8,237 nucleotides of DNA, taken from an uncultured Alistipes sp. (GTDB taxonomy: Bacteria; Bacteroidota; Bacteroidia; Bacteroidales; Rikenellaceae). A program made the position numbers and the translations under genes. Below, in pieces: positions 1 to 6,450 of this stretch. The notes below the pieces were generated by a model. It was not told the origin of the DNA. It searched no databases and worked only from the letters and a program-made list of their open reading frames with translations. Where the stretch lies: contig CAUDHE010000097.1 in NCBI GenBank assembly GCA_958449275.1, forward strand, positions 1 to 8,237, read 5' to 3'. How positions within the stretch are numbered: position 1 is the stretch's first letter; each line of letters begins with the position of its first letter.

Positions 1-64
1 GTTAAGCCGAGAGCAGAGCCGAACTTGTTCGGGCTATGCCGAGGCGAGAAAACGAAGGCTTTTC

Positions 65-85
65 CGCACATGTGCGACATGTGCG
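65..85. repeat. Nested palindrome / inverted repeat in the receptor leader
   Basis: The 9-base unit ACATGTGCG occurs twice in direct tandem (68-76 and 77-85). The first copy also forms a perfect 12-bp palindrome, CGCACATGTGCG, at 65-76. Equally, CGCACATGT (65-73) and ACATGTGCG (77-85) form a perfect 9-bp inverted repeat around GCG. It lies about 63-83 bases before the receptor start codon. It could be an operator for a dimeric regulator, an RNA hairpin in the leader, or part of a dispersed repeat. The sequence shows the symmetry but not which of these it is. Confidence 0.6.
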
Positions 86-140
86 TCGGCCGTCCGTGTG
101 AAAACAAATTTAACAAACAAATAAAAAGCGAAAAGCAGAC

Positions 141-145
141 AGGAG
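141..145 (+). promoter_or_regulatory. Shine-Dalgarno-like AGGAG that fixes the receptor start
   Basis: AGGAG is followed by only two bases (TT) before ATG at 148. The spacing is shorter than ideal. However, the ATG opens directly into a textbook signal peptide, while upstream in-frame codons give no such sequence. This supports 148 as the start and rejects the TTG at 25. Confidence 0.55.
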
Positions 146-147
146 TT

Positions 148-3060
148 ATGAAGAAATTATTAAGTACGGCTCTTTTCATTTGCCTGACGGCAGCGGCATT
201 CGCCCAGCAACGCGGCAAACTTACCATGTCGGTGATCGACGCGCAGACACGCGAAGGCATCGCGGGAGCAGTCGTCGAAGTCGCCCCCGCAGGCGCATCC
301 GACAGCGATAAAAAGTATTACACATCGGGATTCGGCGGCAAAACCGAGATCTCCAACCTCAAATACGGCGAGTACGAGGTGGTGATAACGTTCCTCGGAT
401 ACGACGATATGAAAAAGAGCGTCAAGATCGACGCTGCCGCCAAGGATCTCGGCACGGTGGAGATGACCGAGAGCGCCACCAAGATCGACGCCGTGGTGAA
501 GGAGGTGCAGGCCATACGCGCCTCGCAGAAAGGCGACACGGTGAGCTACAACGCCGATGCCTATAAAGTGGCCAACGACGCCGACGTAGAGGGACTGTTG
601 AAAAAGATGCCCGGCATAACCATCACCAACGGCAGCGTGGAGGCTCAGGGCGAGACGGTGAAGAAGATATTCGTCGACGGCAAGGAGTTCTTCGGCGAGG
701 ACGTTTCCACAGCCCTCAACTCGCTGCCCGCGCAGGCCGTGAAGAACATCGAGGTGTACAACAAGCTGAGCGACAACGCCGAATTTTCGGGCATGGACGA
801 CGGCGAGGGCTACAAAGCAATCAATATCGTAACGCACGAGACCATGCGTCAGGGCGTGTTCGGCAAGATCTATGCGGGGTACGGCTATCAGCCCGACACC
901 GACGACATCACCCAAGCGAACAAATACATCTTCGGAGGTAACGTAAACTATTTCAACAAAAACCATCGTCTGTCGGGCATCGCACTGCTCAACAACATCA
1001 ACCAGCAGAACTTCTCGTTCGAGGATATCCTCGGCGTATCGGGTTCCACGGGCGGCATGGGCGGCGGCATGGGTCGCGGCGTCGGCCAATACATGGTACG
1101 TCCCCAGAGCGGCGTGGCTGCGGTAGGCTCCATCGGACTCAACTACACGGGATCGTGGGGCGAGAAAGACAAGGTGAAACTGGAGGCCAGCTACTTTTTC
1201 AACCGCACCCGCACCAAGAATCTCTCGGAGACCATAAAGTGGTACGAAGCGCCTTTGGCCGATCTGGGTACTCTGGAACAGACGGGATATTCCGACAACC
1301 TTAACTACAACAATCGTTTCAACGCCCGTTTCGACTGGCGCATATCCGAGAATCAGTCCATCATGTCGCGTACCGGTATCAGCTTCCAGTCGTATGACCC
1401 GGCAAGCACGACCGACGGTCTGCAATACGGCGACGCCATCTACAACATCATAGCCAACGGTCAGGACGCCAACTACGGCGGATACAACATATCGGAGTTC
1501 CTGCAATACCGCCTCAAGCTCGGCAAGCCGGGTCGTCTGTTCACCGCCGACGTAAGATTCGGATATCGCAACAACGACAACGATTCGAAAAGCTACTCGA
1601 ATCAAGAGACCGTCGACAACGGCGACGGTACCTACTCGCCCCTGCTGCGCTACCTCTCGAACGCAACCGATTCGAACAATACCAACATAGAAGGTGCGGT
1701 CAACTACGCCGAGCCGCTGTCGAAATACTCGCAGATCAATTTCCAGTACCGATTGGGATACACCGGTCAGGAGCGCGACAAACAGACTTGGAACTTCGGT
1801 AACGACCCCACCTACACCGACGGGGTGCTCGATCCGCAGCTCTCGAACAAATACACCAGCGATTACACCACCCACCGCGTCGGCCCGGGCTTCCGCTACA
1901 GCAAGGAGCGCAACACTCTCGTGCTCGATCTGAACTACCAGTACTCGACCCTCAACGGCGAGGTAAGAACGACGAACACTCAGGCCGTGAAGCGCGCCTA
2001 CAACGACTTCACCTACTTCCTGATGGGTAATTTCAACATCAACAAGCAGAACTCCATCCGAATGTTCATCATGTCGGGCACCGACAATCCCAACATCACG
2101 CAGTTGCAGAATCTGCTCGACATATCGGATTCGCAGTACGTAACGAGCGGTAACGAGCGACTCAACCCCGCCTACTCGCACCGCATCAATTTCCACTACA
2201 ATAACACCAATCTCGAAAAGGGACGCACCTTCATGTGGATGTTCTCGTTCCAAAGCACGTCGGATTACATATCGTCGAGCATCTACACCGGCGCCAACAT
2301 CCCTCAATACGTGATCGACGAGGTGGGCTCGACTCCCATACAGTACACCACTTACGACAACGTGGACGGCTACCTGAGCCTCCGCACCCACGTAAGTTAC
2401 GGTCTGCCCGTCAACTTCCTGAAGTGTAACCTCAACATCATGGGCGGTGTCAACTACTCGAAAACTCCGTCGCTCGTGAACGGCATGCGCAACATGGCGA
2501 GCAACATAGGCTACGACGCCAGCGTGGTTTTAGGCAGCAACATATCGGAGAACATCGATTTCACGCTCTCGTGGAACGGAACCTACAACCAAGCCGACAA
2601 CTCGCTGGCCTCGAGCGGCAGCAAGAACGAGTATTTCAACCACACGGCATCGGGCACGCTCAAAACGGTATTCTGGAAGGGATTCACCTTCACGGCCAGC
2701 GCCAACTACGTGCAGTACATAGGATTCACCAACGACTACAACGACGCCTACACCCTCTGCAACGCCTACATAGGCAAGAAGATGTTCCGCAACCGGCTGG
2801 GCGAAATCATGGTCGGCGTGAACGACATATTCAACCAGAATACCTCGTTCGCCCGCACCACGGGATCGGGCTTCACGCAGAACTCGTGGAACAGCGTCAT
2901 AGGACGTTACTTCACGGTGCAGTTCAACTATAACCTTCGCGTATTCGGCAAGAAAGGCTCGCGCGTACTCTCCGACTACGGCATATCGTCGGGCAACAAG
3001 AGTTCCGAGCGTCGCATGGGTCCACCGATGGGAGGAGGCCCGGGCGGCGGTCCGAGATAA
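148..3060 (+). CDS. TonB-dependent receptor-like outer-membrane beta-barrel protein
   Basis: This 970-residue protein should sit in the outer membrane and probably imports an unidentified ligand using TonB energy. Residues 1-20 are a signal peptide (MKKLLSTALF, then a hydrophobic stretch ending AFAQ). Residues ~23-107 look like a carboxypeptidase-regulatory-like beta-sandwich (motifs REGIAGAVVEV, LKYGEYEVVITFLGY). Residues ~115-230 match a plug domain (VEGLLKKMPGITI, KKIFVDGKEFFG, AQAVKNIEVYNK). The rest is a barrel with alternating aromatic strands, closest in style to the OMP_b-brl_3 family. Two Gly/Met-rich segments stand out: residues ~302-313 and the extreme C-terminus. The last clear strand ends near F933, followed by a 37-residue polar, Gly/Pro-rich tail, so the usual terminal aromatic residue is absent. 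No SusD-like gene lies downstream; the next gene is convergent. The SusC label is therefore not justified and the substrate is unknown. Family assignment is strong; function is inferred. Confidence 0.9.
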   Translation: MKKLLSTALFICLTAAAFAQQRGKLTMSVIDAQTREGIAGAVVEVAPAGASDSDKKYYTSGFGGKTEISNLKYGEYEVVITFLGYDDMKKSVKIDAAAKDLGTVEMTESATKIDAVVKEVQAIRASQKGDTVSYNADAYKVANDADVEGLLKKMPGITITNGSVEAQGETVKKIFVDGKEFFGEDVSTALNSLPAQAVKNIEVYNKLSDNAEFSGMDDGEGYKAINIVTHETMRQGVFGKIYAGYGYQPDTDDITQANKYIFGGNVNYFNKNHRLSGIALLNNINQQNFSFEDILGVSGSTGGMGGGMGRGVGQYMVRPQSGVAAVGSIGLNYTGSWGEKDKVKLEASYFFNRTRTKNLSETIKWYEAPLADLGTLEQTGYSDNLNYNNRFNARFDWRISENQSIMSRTGISFQSYDPASTTDGLQYGDAIYNIIANGQDANYGGYNISEFLQYRLKLGKPGRLFTADVRFGYRNNDNDSKSYSNQETVDNGDGTYSPLLRYLSNATDSNNTNIEGAVNYAEPLSKYSQINFQYRLGYTGQERDKQTWNFGNDPTYTDGVLDPQLSNKYTSDYTTHRVGPGFRYSKERNTLVLDLNYQYSTLNGEVRTTNTQAVKRAYNDFTYFLMGNFNINKQNSIRMFIMSGTDNPNITQLQNLLDISDSQYVTSGNERLNPAYSHRINFHYNNTNLEKGRTFMWMFSFQSTSDYISSSIYTGANIPQYVIDEVGSTPIQYTTYDNVDGYLSLRTHVSYGLPVNFLKCNLNIMGGVNYSKTPSLVNGMRNMASNIGYDASVVLGSNISENIDFTLSWNGTYNQADNSLASSGSKNEYFNHTASGTLKTVFWKGFTFTASANYVQYIGFTNDYNDAYTLCNAYIGKKMFRNRLGEIMVGVNDIFNQNTSFARTTGSGFTQNSWNSVIGRYFTVQFNYNLRVFGKKGSRVLSDYGISSGNKSSERRMGPPMGGGPGGGPR

Positions 3061-3072
3061 TCGAAACGATAA

Positions 3073-3116
3073 AATGCAAATCCCCCCGCGATTCGGATCG
3101 CGGGGGGATTTGCATT
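3073..3116. terminator. Perfect 20-bp stem-loop, likely bidirectional terminator
   Basis: A left arm at 3073-3092 and a right arm at 3097-3116 are exact reverse complements, closed by a 4-base loop (TCGG). The core is six C/G pairs plus GCGAT, flanked by the A/T-rich outer arm AATGCAAAT. It starts 12 bases after the receptor stop codon and ends 17 bases before the end of the convergent GH43 gene, the classic place for a shared terminator. The flanking T tract is short. On the plus strand only TT follows, and on the minus strand TTTT is read across 3074-3071, partly inside the stem. Confidence 0.85.
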
Positions 3117-3133
3117 CGGCAACGTCATAACGC

Positions 3134-4108
3134 TCACTTCAATTTATCGCGTTTCACTCCCTCGAAAGTCATCTTCACGGGCAGAATATTGCCATCGGCA
3201 TCGAACTCCAGCGGATCGATACAGGTCACGCGGTCGTTACCGTCGGTAGCCCCGAGCGGATGGCGATGGTAGACTATATAATATTTTCCGCTCTTGGGAT
3301 TGTGTATCACCGAGTGGTGTCCCGCACCCGTGGCGACATTCTCGTCGGTACGCAGAATCACATCCTTGCGAACGAACGGGCCGAACGGATTGTCGGCGAT
3401 GGCATAGGCCACACGATAGTCGGGCCCTGTCCAACCGCCCTCCGACCACATGAAGTAATACTTGCCGTCGCGAATGAACATGAACGGTCCCTCGACATAA
3501 CCTTCGGGGGTAATCTCCTTGAATATCGTGCCGTCCTCGAACGGTACGAATCCCGTGAAGTCGTCGCGCAGCTTGGCCACGTTGCAATGCCGCCATCCGC
3601 CGTAATACATATACCACGAGCCGTCCTTGTCGCGGAACACGAACTGATCGATGGGCTGCGCGCCGTTAACGATCTCGTTGATGAGCGGCTTACCCAAATA
3701 ATCCTCGAACGGCCCCGCGGGATTATCGGCCACGGCGACGCCGATACCGCCGATTTCGCCCTCGTGCACGTCGTTCGCACCGAAGAACAGGAAATATTTG
3801 CCGTCTTTCTCCACAATGGCGGGCGCCCACAGCGCATGGCGCAACCACTTGATGCGCGAATTGTCGATAATGCGTTCGTGCTTGGTCCACTTCACCAGAT
3901 CCTTAGACGAGAAACAGTCGAAAAAGAGCTGTTCGCCGTAAGGATGCGAATAGGTCGGATAAATCCAATAGGTGTCGCCGAACACCACGCCCTCGGGATC
4001 GGCATACCAACCTTCGAATATCGGGTTGCCCGACGTCTTCTGCGCCGATGCACTCAACGACGCTGCGGCGAAAATCGCCGAAAGTAAAATTCTGCTTGCT
4101 ATCTTCAT
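3134..4108 (-). CDS. Secreted glycoside hydrolase family 43 (five-bladed propeller glycosidase)
   Basis: This 324-residue protein has a signal peptide (residues 1-22, ending SASAQ), so it acts in the periplasm or outside the cell. The mature part is a single GH43 catalytic domain. Visible signatures are GWYADPEG (D37, general base), NGAQPIDQF (D154, the Asp that tunes the acid), YVEGPFMF (E206, general acid), HALWAPAIVEKDGKYFLFF and GAGHHSVI (His264/265, near the usual metal-binding His). The triad is intact, so it should be active. GH43 enzymes are mostly inverting arabinofuranosidases, xylosidases or arabinanases, and I cannot choose among these. There is no C-terminal carbohydrate-binding or beta-sandwich domain; the gene ends at the length of the propeller alone. 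The chosen ATG begins the signal peptide. It is preceded by a very A/T-rich 31-base leader and by the 53-bp repeat. It may be co-transcribed with the M3 gene upstream, 90 bases away. Confidence 0.92.
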   Translation of the reverse strand: MKIASRILLSAIFAAASLSASAQKTSGNPIFEGWYADPEGVVFGDTYWIYPTYSHPYGEQLFFDCFSSKDLVKWTKHERIIDNSRIKWLRHALWAPAIVEKDGKYFLFFGANDVHEGEIGGIGVAVADNPAGPFEDYLGKPLINEIVNGAQPIDQFVFRDKDGSWYMYYGGWRHCNVAKLRDDFTGFVPFEDGTIFKEITPEGYVEGPFMFIRDGKYYFMWSEGGWTGPDYRVAYAIADNPFGPFVRKDVILRTDENVATGAGHHSVIHNPKSGKYYIVYHRHPLGATDGNDRVTCIDPLEFDADGNILPVKMTFEGVKRDKLK

Positions 4109-4139
4109 ATATTTATAATGTAATTCGTTCTTAATATAT

Positions 4140-4192
4140 CCACATTGCCGTGCGATGTCGACAGTTCGCCGCCACCCTGCGCGGCGGACCGC
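4140..4192. repeat. 53-bp two-hairpin intergenic repeat, copy A
   Basis: This copy matches bases 6351-6403 at 45 of 53 positions with no gaps. It contains two inverted repeats. The outer one (CCACATTGC at 4140-4148, GCGATGTCG at 4152-4160) is imperfect here. The inner one (GTTCGCCGC at 4164-4172, GCGGCGGAC at 4181-4189) has one G-T type mispair around an 8-base loop. It lies six bases past the stop of the M3 lipoprotein gene and 31 bases before the GH43 ATG, filling most of the gap between them. It may be a dispersed REP-like element or a cis-acting intercistronic RNA structure. Confidence 0.75.
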
Positions 4193-4198
4193 CTATGG

Positions 4199-6313
4199 TT
4201 ATTTCATCCCCATCGACTCTATCAAGGCCTTCACCTCGGGCTTGTGACCTCGGAACTCGACGTATATGTCCATCGGATGACGCTGTCCGCCCTGTTCCAG
4301 CAGACGGCGGAATGCAGCGGCCGTGTCGCGGTCGAAAATACCCTTCTCCCTGAAGAGCGAGAAGGCGTCGGCAGCCAACACCTCGGCCCACTTGTAACCG
4401 TAATATCCCGCCGCGTAACCGCCTGCGAAGATGTGGGTGAAAGCATTGCTTACGGCTGTACCCTCCACGGCAGGCGTAATCTGCACGGGAGCCATCGCGG
4501 CACGTTCGAACGACTCTATATCGCCCGCATAAGGCTCCCTCAGCGTATGCCAGGCCATATCGGTGAGTCCGAACGACAGCTGACGCACGTTCGAATAGGC
4601 TGCCAGATAGTTCTTGGCCGCCACGATCTTGGCCACCAATTCGGCGGGAATAGGCTCGCCCGTTCGGTAATGCACGGCCCAGCGATCGAGATACTCCTTT
4701 TCCGTCGCCCAGTTCTCCATTATCTGCGACGGCAGCTCCACGAAATCGCGATATACGTTGGTTCCGTTCAACGACTCATACTCGCCCTTGGCCAGCATAC
4801 CGTGCAACGAGTGCCCGAACTCGTGCAGGAAAGTGTTGAACTCGTCAAACGTAAGCAGCGACGGCGTCGTCTCGGTGGGCTTGGTGAAGTTCATGACCAG
4901 CGACACCAGCGGACGCGTCTCCACACCGTCCTCGACACTCGTGCCGCGGAATTCGGTCATCCACGCTCCCGAACGCTTCGATTCGCGCGGAAAGAAATCG
5001 AGATAGAGCACTGCCAAAAAATCGCCGTTCGCATCCGTCACGTCGTAAGCCGTCACGTCGGGATGATATACGGCGATATCCTTGTCGGGAGTAAAGGTCA
5101 GACCATAAAGATTCTCGGCAGCCATAAACACGCCGCGGATAACATTATCGAGCTTCAGATAGGGTTTCACCTGCTCGTCGTCCACGGCATATTTCTCGGC
5201 CTTGTACTTCTCGGCCCAATAGGCCCAATCCCAAGGCATCACCTCGCCTTTATGACCTTTCGATGCCGCGTATGCGTTTATCGTTTCGTAATCCTTGCGG
5301 CCGTAATCGACAGTCTCGGCGCGCAACTCATCGAGAAAAGCCGTCACCGTCGGGGCGTTCTCGGCCATCTGCTCCTCGAGGACATAATCGGCATAAGTCT
5401 CGAAACCGAGCAGATTGGCGATCTTCAGACGCAACGCCGCAATGCGGCGTATCAGTTCCGAGTTATCGAATTCACCGCCCAACGCACGCGAATTGTATGC
5501 CCGATACAGCTTCTCCTTTATGTCGCGCTGCGACGAATAGGTCATGAAAGGAACGTAGCTCGGCGCCTTTAGGGTCACTGTCCAGCCCTTCTCGCCGCGG
5601 GCTTCGGCATCGGCGGCGAGTCCTTCCCTGACGAACTCGGGCAACTCGGCCACTTTCGAGGCGTCGGTAATGTTGTACGCAAAGGCGTTGGTCGCCGCAA
5701 GCGAGTTCTGCCCGAACTTAAGAGTGGCCTCCGAAAGAGCCGAGGTATACTTGCGATACAGCTCCTTGTCTTGGTCCGAAAGAGCCGCACCCGAACGGGC
5801 GAAACCTTTGTAGGTATCCTCCAACAACTTCTCGTCCACAGCCGACAATCCGCGGCGCGAACCCTCGTAAACGGTCTTTACGCGGGCGAACAGCTCGGGA
5901 TTCAAAGCTATGTCGTTGCTCAATTCGGTCAACTTGGGCTGTATGCGCAACGCTATGGCATCCATCTCGTCCGAGGTATCGGCCTCGCGCAGATTGTAGA
6001 ATATGCCCGCTATGCGATCGAGCAATCGGCCCTGACGCTCCATAGCCACTATCGTGTTACGGAACGTAGGTTTCGCGGGATTCTTGGCTATGGCCTCGAT
6101 TTCGGCCCGCGAAACGGCTATGGCCGTCTCGAAAGCGGGTTCGTAATCGGTAATCTCTATCTTGTCGAACGGCGGTGTGGCATGGGGAGTGTCCCACTCG
6201 CCCAGCAACGGGTTGGCCGTATCGATCTCGGGAAGGTCGGCCACGGGCATCGAATCACCCGCGCAACCCGCCGCAAAAGCACTGATTGTCATAAGCAAAA
6301 ACAGTTTTTTCAT
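4199..6313 (-). CDS. M3-family zinc metallopeptidase (Dcp-like), predicted lipoprotein
   Basis: This 704-residue protein is a member of the M3 (thimet oligopeptidase/peptidyl-dipeptidase Dcp) family, enzymes that cleave short peptides in a deep channel. The zinc site is intact: HEFGH at 497-501 supplies two His ligands and the catalytic Glu, and E526 of RDFVELPSQ, 25 residues after the second His, is the third ligand, the usual family spacing. The C-terminal block HIFAGGYAAGYYGY (H627, Y633, Y637-638) matches the family's substrate-binding His/Tyr cluster. Length is normal for Dcp. The N-terminus MKKLFLLMTISAFAAGC is a lipoprotein signal with Cys17 as the lipidated residue, so the enzyme is membrane-anchored in the envelope, unlike cytoplasmic E. 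coli Dcp. I chose ATG at 6313 because GGAAAA lies just upstream and the signal peptide starts there. An in-frame ATG at 6340 would add nine residues. Its paralogue lies immediately upstream. Whether it removes dipeptides or acts as an endo-oligopeptidase cannot be read from sequence. Confidence 0.93.
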   Translation of the reverse strand: MKKLFLLMTISAFAAGCAGDSMPVADLPEIDTANPLLGEWDTPHATPPFDKIEITDYEPAFETAIAVSRAEIEAIAKNPAKPTFRNTIVAMERQGRLLDRIAGIFYNLREADTSDEMDAIALRIQPKLTELSNDIALNPELFARVKTVYEGSRRGLSAVDEKLLEDTYKGFARSGAALSDQDKELYRKYTSALSEATLKFGQNSLAATNAFAYNITDASKVAELPEFVREGLAADAEARGEKGWTVTLKAPSYVPFMTYSSQRDIKEKLYRAYNSRALGGEFDNSELIRRIAALRLKIANLLGFETYADYVLEEQMAENAPTVTAFLDELRAETVDYGRKDYETINAYAASKGHKGEVMPWDWAYWAEKYKAEKYAVDDEQVKPYLKLDNVIRGVFMAAENLYGLTFTPDKDIAVYHPDVTAYDVTDANGDFLAVLYLDFFPRESKRSGAWMTEFRGTSVEDGVETRPLVSLVMNFTKPTETTPSLLTFDEFNTFLHEFGHSLHGMLAKGEYESLNGTNVYRDFVELPSQIMENWATEKEYLDRWAVHYRTGEPIPAELVAKIVAAKNYLAAYSNVRQLSFGLTDMAWHTLREPYAGDIESFERAAMAPVQITPAVEGTAVSNAFTHIFAGGYAAGYYGYKWAEVLAADAFSLFREKGIFDRDTAAAFRRLLEQGGQRHPMDIYVEFRGHKPEVKALIESMGMK

Positions 6314-6350
6314 CGTTATTTTCCAATTCGGTTTCTTCATTTGATGTAAT

Positions 6351-6403
6351 CGACATCGCGTGGCGATGTCGGCAGTTCGCCGCCACCCCGCGCGGCGGAC
6401 TGC
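6351..6403. repeat. 53-bp two-hairpin intergenic repeat, copy B
   Basis: This is the better-formed copy. CGACATCGC (6351-6359) and GCGATGTCG (6363-6371) are a perfect 9-bp inverted repeat around GTG. CAGTTCGCCGC (6373-6383) and GCGGCGGACTG (6392-6402) form an 11-bp stem with one mispair around an 8-base loop. It sits between the two M3 genes, 37 bases before the ATG at 6313 (11 before the alternative ATG at 6340). Orientation and order of the hairpins are the same as in copy A. Confidence 0.75.
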
Positions 6404-6411
6404 AACTCGCC

Positions 6412-6447
6412 CGAAGGCTCGTGCATCCTTCGCTGTCGGCGAACAGC
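6412..6447 (-). other. Two short adjacent stem-loops after the upstream M3 gene
   Basis: Read on the minus strand just past the stop codon, GCTGT/ACAGC (6447-6443 with 6436-6432, loop of six) is followed at once by CGAAGG/CCTTCG (6432-6427 with 6417-6412, loop of nine). No T tract follows either stem, so I do not call a terminator. They could mark mRNA 3'-end structure or be chance. Together with the 53-bp repeat, the 110-base gap between the M3 reading frames is almost wholly hairpin-forming. Confidence 0.3.
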
Positions 6448-6450
6448 ATA

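Larger units (their letters stand above)
1..147. other. Non-coding leader region upstream of the receptor gene
   Basis: I see no convincing gene here. The reading frame of the receptor stays open back to a TTG at 25, but that extension (Cys-, Arg- and Lys-rich, with no signal peptide at its start) looks like translated non-coding DNA. The stretch has two parts. Bases 1-100 are GC-rich and carry a small hairpin (CCGAA at 19-23, loop CTTG, TTCGG at 28-32) and the palindromic repeat at 65-85. Bases 100-140 are strongly A-rich, as is usual for 5' leaders in Bacteroidota. I could not find a confident copy of the Bacteroidota sigma-ABfr promoter (TTTG near -33, TAnnTTTG near -7). The GC-rich half may be a dispersed intergenic repeat, but that is a suspicion only. 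Confidence 0.5.

Noticed and set aside
25..147. N-terminal extension of the receptor from TTG at 25
   Set aside because: It would bury the signal peptide 41 residues inside the protein. The ATG at 148 has AGGAG before it and starts the signal peptide directly.
160..2391. A 743-codon open frame on the minus strand, antisense to the receptor
   Set aside because: The predicted protein is Val/Arg/His-rich with no domain or signal. The plus-strand frame is a clear family member. Rare use of TTA, CTA and TCA codons in the sense gene leaves the opposite frame open.
148..4108. SusC-type polysaccharide-utilisation locus
   Set aside because: There is no SusD-like gene, the receptor and GH43 are convergent and separated by a terminator, and no regulator is visible.
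4145..5572. Long plus-strand open frame antisense to the M3 lipoprotein gene (likewise 3260-4087 across GH43 and 5771-6349)
   Set aside because: The Arg/His-rich composition and lack of recognisable motifs mark these as shadows of strong coding genes on the other strand.
6314..6340. Earlier ATG for the M3 lipoprotein
   Set aside because: It adds nine residues before an already complete lipoprotein signal and has no ribosome-binding-like sequence. It is kept only as an alternative.
4140..6403. CRISPR array or insertion-sequence ends formed by the two 53-bp repeats
   Set aside because: There are only two copies, in direct orientation about 2.2 kb apart, enclosing an ordinary chromosomal gene. 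No transposase, target duplication or regular spacer series is present.
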